Shown here piece after piece: positions 54,201 through 63,524 of a DNA stretch of 64,000 nt. The stretch comes from Polydactylus sextarius (taxonomy: Eukaryota > Chordata > Actinopteri > Polynemidae). How positions within the stretch are numbered: position 1 is the stretch's first letter; each line of letters opens with the position of its first letter. Location of the stretch: NCBI GenBank assembly GCA_016801845.1, contig CM028918.1, positions 12,699,001 through 12,763,000 of the forward strand, given 5' to 3'. Made by a program: the position numbers and the translations under genes. The notes beneath the pieces were generated by a model. It saw nothing but the letters and a program-made list of their open reading frames with translations. It did no database searches and had not been told where the DNA came from.

Positions 54201-57200
54201 AAGGTACAACACCATCGTCCTTCATGTTAAAACCACAACACCTGATAACCTGCTCTTCTATCTGGGATCAGCCAAATTTGTAAGTATACAATAAGTTTAT
54301 AAGGATTATGTAGTTTACTTACTTCCTGATCATGTAATGATTAAGTTATTAAAATGAAATTAAGTTACAGTTACTGTCATGTTGGGGTTAATGTTACCTT
54401 AAACATTTCATTTAGAATGAAATCATAATCCACAGAACAGTTTTTTTTTTTTTTACTTTACTGAAAAAAATATTTTTCATACTTTCTTTTGTTGTTTTCC
54501 ACGTGAAGAAGAAGAGTTAACAATAGCCGACAGTTAAACATAGATTAAACATTACGATGTATATTTATTATTGTCAATAAAAGGGGAAGAGTTGGTCAAA
54601 TATTGTTCAGATACTTTAGAAATGGATATGTGTATCAGGGGCCTGCTTAAATCTATTGCATGAAGGGTCAATGTCAAGTTTAATTTCAACCTGACAACCT
54701 GACCTTACAGTATATTCAATGAAGGAGCTTATGTTGGATAAGACTATGGCAGGCACAGATGAAGGAACGGATTCTGTCTGAAACTCCATCCCAGTCATCA
54801 TCAGTCTCCCGATGCTGTATTACTAGTAGATCGTATGAAGTTTGTGACAAGCACATAGACGTGACACAACCTCTTTGTTGTGGGGATTGGTCAACAGTAT
54901 AAAATGTAACAGAGTTTTAGGAGGATGGGATGGAAAGTCTTAAAAGTTTTTCCTCACAAAATACAACTAGAGTTTTAGAATTGTTTGGTTTCTGTTGTGG
55001 CATTTAAACTGCCCCCATATTCACAATATTTGACTACCTACAAAAGCTATGACTCAGATGAGGTGGGCACATAGAGGCCAGTGCTGTAGGGAACACTGAT
55101 CTGCACCCAGTCACTAAAGCTACAATACAAGGGGGGATTTCTTTGACATTTGTAAGAGCCTCTTTCATATTCTAACAAGGTCTTTGTTCCACGTAAAGGA
55201 AGACGTGGCTTGTTTTAAAGTTGTTAAAAAGAATGGACATATGGATCTCCTGGAAAAGATATAATTGCCTGGGCACCAAATTTCAGTCACTGAGTTTATT
55301 CAAAAAGTCTAGAATAGAAACAAATCTATTTCTATGTAAATCTTAAAATTCTAATACCGTCGCATTTCCAGTCATTTTTTAAGGCTGGTTGAATGGGGCT
55401 ATTGCTTTGTCATTATGTGGTGTTGAGGTTAGATTGATGAAGGAAAAACATAATTTTAACAATTTTGGCATTAGACTGCAAAAAGTGAAAGTAGTACTTT
55501 CTGAATGAATATTCTGAATATTGAGTAGCATTTATCATACTTGAAAATGCCAAGCGTACACACACATATGCAAGTGAATACACAGTAGGAGTCACACACA
55601 CACAAATTCTCATACACATGTTCCCAGAATGATTTGTCTAATATGAAAATAATTAATACCTCTTGACACATTCTCACTAACACCCCCTATAAACACAGCA
55701 CACTGCTGTTTTAAGGTACCACTGATAATCCTTAAGTGTGCATATGAATGGTTATGTACATGTAGTCATGTGTGTGTACATGTGTGTGTCCTAACAAGCA
55801 GGGGCAATTAACAAGTTTATGTAGCTATCTGCTTTAGCCTGATTTCCCCTGAGAAATCACTGCTCTGCTTCATCTTACTGGGAAGTCTTGCACACACTTG
55901 CACATGAAGCATGTGTGTTTCTGTGTGTGTGTGTCTCACTAATACTCGTTAATTGAGAAGAATTCAGTATGAATAGTAATGCGATGCGCATGTGTACGTG
56001 TGCGTGTGTGTGCACCTCTAACATTGCACTAATAGTGTGTAATGCTAGTTGAATAATAACGATGCAACTCTGTGATCTGTGCTAATGAATAATCGCCATT
56101 ACCCTGGAGAGACTAGAAAGATAAGTGTGTATACCTGTTTGTGTATGTGCGTCATTTGTGTCCTCAAATGTGACTCCCTAATAATCTCTAATTGTGCATA
56201 ATACTATATGAATAATAATGCTGTGTGAGTGTGTCCTTCAGAGACGGCATCCAGAGCATATGCTCAAAATTCTGTTATTAATTTTTTTTGGCTCATACAT
56301 AAGTAATAAGATCATTAATCAAAATACAGCAAGATCCTGTGAAAATCCACTTACAGAGACAGATGGAGAAAACTTCAGCCTTTGTACCCTCAGAATAGAT
56401 CAGAGCTGAGAGGGAAATCACTTCACTGTTCACCCTTCCACTATTCCCTACATGATGAATACTCTGTAAGGTTCTCTGTAGTGAGTAATAAATTGAGATT
56501 TTGGACACTTATTAATCACCACCATTTTGCATCACTCTCAAAGGTGTTGCATAACTCCTGCGTTCTGTCATGAGTTCTGTCTCCAGAGCAAAGACAAAGC
56601 ACTTCATTATGCAACTTTAAGCAAAATGTAGTATAAGTGTTCTGAACACTGCATTTTTAATTCCAGATTTGGTGGTATTATAATAATAATAATAATAATA
56701 ATTATTATTATTATTATTATTATTATTGTCTGTGTTATTGTTGTCTGTGTAAATGAAGAGCTCTAAAACAAGCAGATCTGTACAAAATGAATAAATAAAT
56801 GAATACAAATTGCAAACAATTTTGAAGACTGCTACCAATAATAAACACCATTGTTAAGAAATTTTATGACTTCACCACAAGTCAAGAATGCTTTCCAGGA
56901 TATCGACTTACATGTTTCTTTGTCATGAACAAAACGTCATAATTTTTATTGCAGCAATCATTATTTTATTTCACATTGAATTTGCCGAAAGCTCAGAGCC
57001 AAAAAAAAAAACTTCTCACATTGCGTATTTTTGTATCTCTCCCTTCTTCTCCATAGTCTGTCTCCTTTCAGTTGAATTCAGCTGGTTTACTGGACTATTG
57101 CCATGAGCTATCACAGATAATATGGTGCACATTGTCGTATTTCAAAAACAGTTTATACACTCTATGTTCAGTATGTGTCCTCTGTGTGTCTTCAGGTTGA

Positions 57201-60200
57201 TTTCTTGGCCTTGGAGATGAGAAAGGGGAAGGTGAATTTCCTCTGGGATGTGGGTTCAGGTGTGGGGCGGGTTGAATATCCCCATCACACCATCCATGAT
57301 GGGAACTGGCACAGAATAGAGGCATCTCGGTAAGAAGTGTGCACACACCGACACCTACAGTATATGTATATTTGTCACTAGCATAGTAATAGTATACATA
57401 AATATATATATCAGATGTGGCTGCTGGTTTTTTAAACAGGGGAAGCTCATTTTAGGTGTACATTATAAATGTATCCTATTGCAGCCTGACAGTTACTAAT
57501 AGAAGGAAAGTTTTATTGAGGCTGCATGCTAGCATGCTAGCCAGCAGGCTATAGTTTCCCTTTACAACTTGACTAGGTGATATGATTATAAACAAACTAA
57601 CAAAACTTTAAGCAACACACTCAGTAACTCTATGATAATTAGTATGTTTTATTTACAGTGTAATATGTACACTGTGTAAAATGAGCTATCTAAGAAACAA
57701 ACACTCCGGATAGAAAGCACGTTGTCCCATGACTTTACTCTTTCTACTTCGTTCCAATGCCAACGTCTGTTTCCAAATCCCCACCATTCAGAAGGGGTTC
57801 AGCCTTTTAGACAGTTCCACCAATCATCGTGTGAAAGCCTGGCTTCATGGCCAGCCCGCTGCTCCATTCACCCCCAGTGAAGCCTGGCTTCAAAGGGAAT
57901 GATGATTTTCAGCATTTATCCAATCACCTCCTAACTTCACTGCATTGGGAAAAAAAAGCATTGCATAGAAACCCATAGAAGGTCACTGTCAATGGAGTGC
58001 TGCGCATTCAAAATCATCGGAAAATCGCGTCAGAAAATGGAGAGAAAAAGACTTAGTCCTGAAGTGAACACATTTTAGGATGCTTTCAGTTTTAATATTA
58101 TGTCAATCCCAATTTAATGTAAATTCAACAGTGCATATTTAACAATTTGTGTGAAATGTTAGAGGAAGTTTGGCTTCCCTTGTTGTCTCAGGGCAATTGC
58201 CACTGATATATATAAATAAATAAAAATATATAATTTTTTGCATTTTCTTACCTTTTTATTTAATATTACTTGGATGTGCATGTACTGTAATTTTTATATA
58301 GAAGTAGAATGACTAAGATACAGTCCAATTCTGTGTAAATATAAGAATTTTTTTTTTTATTTAATCAATAATAGTAGATATTTGGTAAAGAAATCTAACC
58401 TCATTGGTGTTGTTAAATACTTTCTTGTGGTTCTCTTGGGGGAACATGTTTAATCATGTAGTGGATGTGTTGCACTGACTGCTCAATATATTATATTATA
58501 AATATGTTTTGTTTGTGTGACTATAACCTATTCAAATAAACAACAACCACCTAACGGCAGAAGTAAACTAGCCTGGCAACAATACGACATCATTTCATTC
58601 ATACTGTTGAAGAAAACATGTTGCTTCACATGGGAAATCAATAGTTTGCAGCCTTGTCAGCCCATGGCACATCATTACCCATAGATACAGTGGAGTCTAG
58701 CAGATCCAGTTTTTCACTGTGAAATCCGAAGTGGTGCTGTATGCAGTCCATCCAACACAAGACCCATTCACACCAAGCTGACATCCCCCCTGCATCGTGC
58801 ATTTCCATCTGAGAGATTTCCCAAAGGTGTTTTCCATTGGGATCACACAGACTATCAGTCTTAAAAATGTTCCCCTGCAGAAACAGAACAGAAATGCTGT
58901 TCCTGCTTTGAAAACAAACTCCGAGGTGGGAGATTAATCTCATTGTACTGCTCGGAGGTTCCATTGCTACAAACCGGTTTCACATTGTGTTTCTATCATT
59001 CATCTTTAGTACCAAGAGTTCATAAAAAGCCGTTCCAAGTGCCTCTGACATCCTCACTCTCTGCGGATGTCTTCCAGGAAACACAGAATGGTAAACGAAA
59101 TAACATGAAACCACTTCCCTCTTTCTCCTTCTCTCCACCACCAGTAATGGGTTGAATGGTACCATATCAGTATACCCTCTGGAAGGCTCCATGGCTGGTA
59201 TGATGCCAACCCCAGCAAGTGCCAACTCACCCACGGCCTACACCATCTTGGACGTAGACCAGAACGCCTACCTGTTTGTAGGAGGAATAATTGGCACCGT
59301 GAAGGTACCTGTCTGTGTATCTCTGTCTGTGTATCACAACTTCAAGAACATGTCTGTCTGTTTTCCCATCATTGTTTTTTTCCTTCTGTCCTATAGAAAG
59401 CAGATGCAGTGAAAACATCAACATTCACTGGCTGCATGGGTGAGACCTTTTTAGATAGCAAACCTATTGGATTGTGGAACTACAGAGATAGCAAGGGAGA
59501 CTGTAAAGGATGTGCTGTCAGGTAAAGATTTCTTCATACTCTTATTATTGTTGTTGTTGTTATTTTTAAGCTTTCCGTATATACACTGGACATTATATTG
59601 TTTCATTAAAGACAACTTATAGGAATAAAACAATTCTCCTCCCCTCTTGTAAATCTTATTGTTCTTTTAATATTCAAGACACCATTTCATCATTTTTGCT
59701 GCTCTGCTTTATTTTTTTTGTGACATTTCAGACTTGGCAGTTGGGAATAGAAAAGAAACCAATCATGAAATGTCTGTATATTTTTGTAGCCCCCAGCGCT
59801 CAGATGGTGAAGGAATCGTCCAGCTGGATGGTGAAGGCTACGCCGCGGTGGGACGACCCACAAGGTGGAACCCCAATGTTTCCACTGTCACCTTTAAGTT
59901 CCGCACTTTCTCCTCCGACGCTCTGCTCATGTATCTGGCCACTGAAGATATGGTACGTATGCAACTAAAAAGAGGTATTAAACTCAAAGGTTAGTTTTTG
60001 GAAATGTCAGATGTAACATCCAGAAGAAACACTAGTAGAGACTTTTCTGTGTAAATAAGGATCACCTTGACTTTCATAGTATTTTTCTTTCCTGTGTATT
60101 GAGAGCATCAGCTGTGTTGTCGGTGACAGATGTGGGCAGAATTTCTTTTCTTTTTTTTTCATTTTGATGTTTTCATGTTTCTAAATTGAAACAAAATACA

Positions 60201-63200
60201 GTTCACAAATGTCAGTGCTTCACAACACATTTTCCCCAAATGTTGGTCTGTATAGAAGGACTTTATGTCCCTGGAGCTATCAGAGGGCAAGGTGAAGGTG
60301 AACTTTGACCTTGGGTCAGGGGTTGGCACTGCCATATCGGCTAACCGCCACAATGATGGAAGTTGGAAATCCCTCACCATGTCGAGGAACAAGAAACAAG
60401 GTACAGATAAACCTGAAAACAACAGACAAATGATCAGACACCTGAGCTTATTGACAAAAAAGAGCAGTGATGTTAAAGTGAAGTAGAAGATGTGTGCAGT
60501 CTTTATCTGGCTGTGCTATTGTTGTTTATAACTAATTTATACTTTAACTGTTTACAAAGCCACGGTGATTGTAGTGGACATCGACAGCGGCACTGAGGAC
60601 AAGATAGTGGCCACATCTCAGGGTTCAGCTACTGGTCTGAACCTCAAGGAAAACCAGAAAATCTATTTTGGAGGGTTGCCAACAATTGGAAACTACAGGT
60701 ACATATATCATATATACACAGACACTCACCATATAACTTGTTTTGACACGTCAGTGCTATAAAATTAAGCTGTGATTTTTCTGTTGACCAAGAACAGTCA
60801 GCCTCTTCACAACCAATTACAAGTGTTCACACCTTATCATTAAAACATCTCTGTAACAGCAGGTTGAGCAAGAAAAAAAAAACTTAGCCATTTTAAATGA
60901 GTCATAGTTGAAACTTTGTTAAGTGGGCTAATGCTTTACTATCATGTTTTGTCTTAACAGCATGACAGCCAGGTAAATGAATGAATAAATTCATTTCATA
61001 ATCAGACATACAGTGAAATTTATTGTGCATGCTGATGTTGCTGTATAGCCTATAGTGAATGTGTATGTTTGTATCTTGGCTGGCCATTCAAGGCTCTTGC
61101 TCTTCCACATGGCAGCTGGAAAACACTTTCTCTTTGCTTTTATTTATCTGAATTTGAGGTTTGGATGCCCAGGTACACTATTTTATATATATATCTATAT
61201 GACTTCTCCTTACAGGCAATATTTTTGCTGTAATCATATTAGCATTGTATTTTAGGTGTGGATCTAAGTGTCTGTTTTTCGTAGCACTGCAAGGAACAGT
61301 TTTTGGTGAGCTACAAAAACAAAAGAAAAAACATGGCTCTGCTTAACTAAAAGCAATTAAAATATTGTGAATTACATTGCCAATAATAGGTTCAGTATAA
61401 TTTAAGATGATGGACAAACACCATATTCAGATCCTTCTTGTTGTTCACGTCACTCTGCTTCTGGACACATGATGCAAATGCTTCACTGCTGCAGTAATTC
61501 ACCTCCACTGCTACACAATAAAACTGTTTTTCCAGAATCTTCATCAACAAATGCTCTTTGATAAAATTGTTTCCACTCCTCCACAGGTCAGAGATCACTC
61601 TGAAGCGCTATGCAGGCTGTCTTCAAGACATTGAAGTCTCCAGAACTCCATATAATCTCCTCAGTAGTTCAGATTACACTGGGGTCACCAAGGGATGTAA
61701 TGTAGAGGTAAGAATGTCCATTTAGTTGTACAATTATATCTCCGCAGTATATTAAAACACTTTAAATGTTCAGATTATCTTACAGAGGTATGCCTGTCTA
61801 CTTACATTTCTATACTGTTTTGTAGATGCAGTGTCACATGCTATAAAATGCATTTCATATTTCTCATTAGTTTGTTTTTTGATGGAGTTAGAGCATGTGT
61901 CATATATAATTTACCTTCAGCAGCACTGTATTTGCATAATACACACAGAGTAGATAGAAACCTCTCTGGAAGTGTGTGGAGTGAATAAAAGTGGAGGGAA
62001 CCTTTGATTAGTTTTATCTTATGGAACTGTGTGGGAGAGTTTTGTGTGTAGTCCGTTTTGTGCATAATAGACAGAATTGGATTGTCCATCACCAAATTTT
62101 TCTTGGTGATGTTTAAAGGTTAGTTTGTGGACAAGAGAGCTCAAACGTAGTTCAGAGTTGAGAGTTGCCATTGAGATTGTGGTGGAGCTGTGTGTCAGTT
62201 CAAGAAGTAAAGAGGACATTGTAGAAACAGAAAAGATGACAATAAAGCTCACAAAATCTGAATCTACAAGTGAATACACTCTTTAAAAGCATGTGTGTAC
62301 AAGAAAAGAAGGAAATGGCAAAAGGTCTGGTAGTGCCAGCTGAAGAAAAAAAAAAAACTTTTATAGCTGAAGAGCAAGTCAAGAACACTTTTCAGGATGT
62401 AGATGTTTCCTTATCAGCAATCAGGACCAGAATCACAGAGAATTCATCTCAAAATACATGGTAAATCTCAAAACCCCAAAGGCCACACTGAGTTCACCAA
62501 AACACACAGAAGAAAACGGAAAAAAAATGCTGGGGAAAAGTTCTATGAACAGAAACAAAATTATAGAAAGAGTAAATGTAGAGAAAAAGGATCAGTTCAT
62601 GACCCAAAGCCTCCACCTCATCTGTCAAACATGGCGGTAATTCTGTTATGGCATAGTCATGTATGGCTGCCAACAGAATTGGCACAGTGGTGCTATTGGT
62701 GATTTCATTACTGACAGAAACAACAGGATGAAATCAGACAAACACGTCAAAACTAACTGGGTAACATTTCATCATTCAGCAAGACTGCGGTTGTAAATAC
62801 GCAATCAAAGACAAGCTGAACACCCAGACTCAGAAAGAGTCAGAAATCACAGAAAGAGCTGCAAGTGGCTGCAGTATGGGCCTTCAAGAGCATCGACAGG
62901 GAAAATATAAAACAGTTGCTTATGACTCTGGTCTGCTCGAAGACTTGAAACCATCAATGAAAAGTGAAAATGAAAAAATGCAAAGAATTTTTACAAAATT
63001 TTTAAACGGGATGATTTAATTTGACGTTGTCTGCATAGGTCTATTTATTTTCAAGGCCCTATATCTTGGACACTACTTCTATAGAGTTGTATCTCCCACT
63101 CAGTTCTTTCTATATTCTTGTCACTATGCTATTTTTTATATTATTTCAAATTGAATGTGCTGTATTTGCTGAATAAAAAATGCGGAAGTGTCCAAATCCT

Positions 63201-63493
63201 TACAACCTGGACTGTACACACTCATACGCCTCTACAAATGCTTTTATTTTTGCATCATATTTTCCTCTTATACAAACACACTTACAACACACTTATATTG
63301 ATACTACAATGGAGTTTTCAAAACCATACAAGACATTCACTGTGATTTCTATACACTTCAACCATTCATACAAATATGCAGCCATGCTCACAGTGTATAA
63401 AGGAACGGGGCTGAGAGTGTGTGGCGTGAAGGTCTCTCTTCCTGTTATTTGTCTTTCCCTTCCTTTAGCAAACCACTCTACAATGCTGCAGAG

Positions 63494-63524
<31 letters not shown>

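Larger units (their letters stand above)
54280..57195 (+). other. lama2: intron 31 (2.9 kb)
   Basis: Contains a diverged tandem array at about 55,930-56,235, an (AAT)n(ATT)n palindrome at 56,680-56,728 and a T-rich run at about 54,440-54,455. No coding exon was recognised. Confidence 0.65.

Noticed and set aside
58638..58964. 108-codon minus-strand ORF in intron 32
   Set aside because: No low-complexity excuse, but no recognisable domain, promoter or splice support either. Conservation in related fish would be needed before calling a nested gene.
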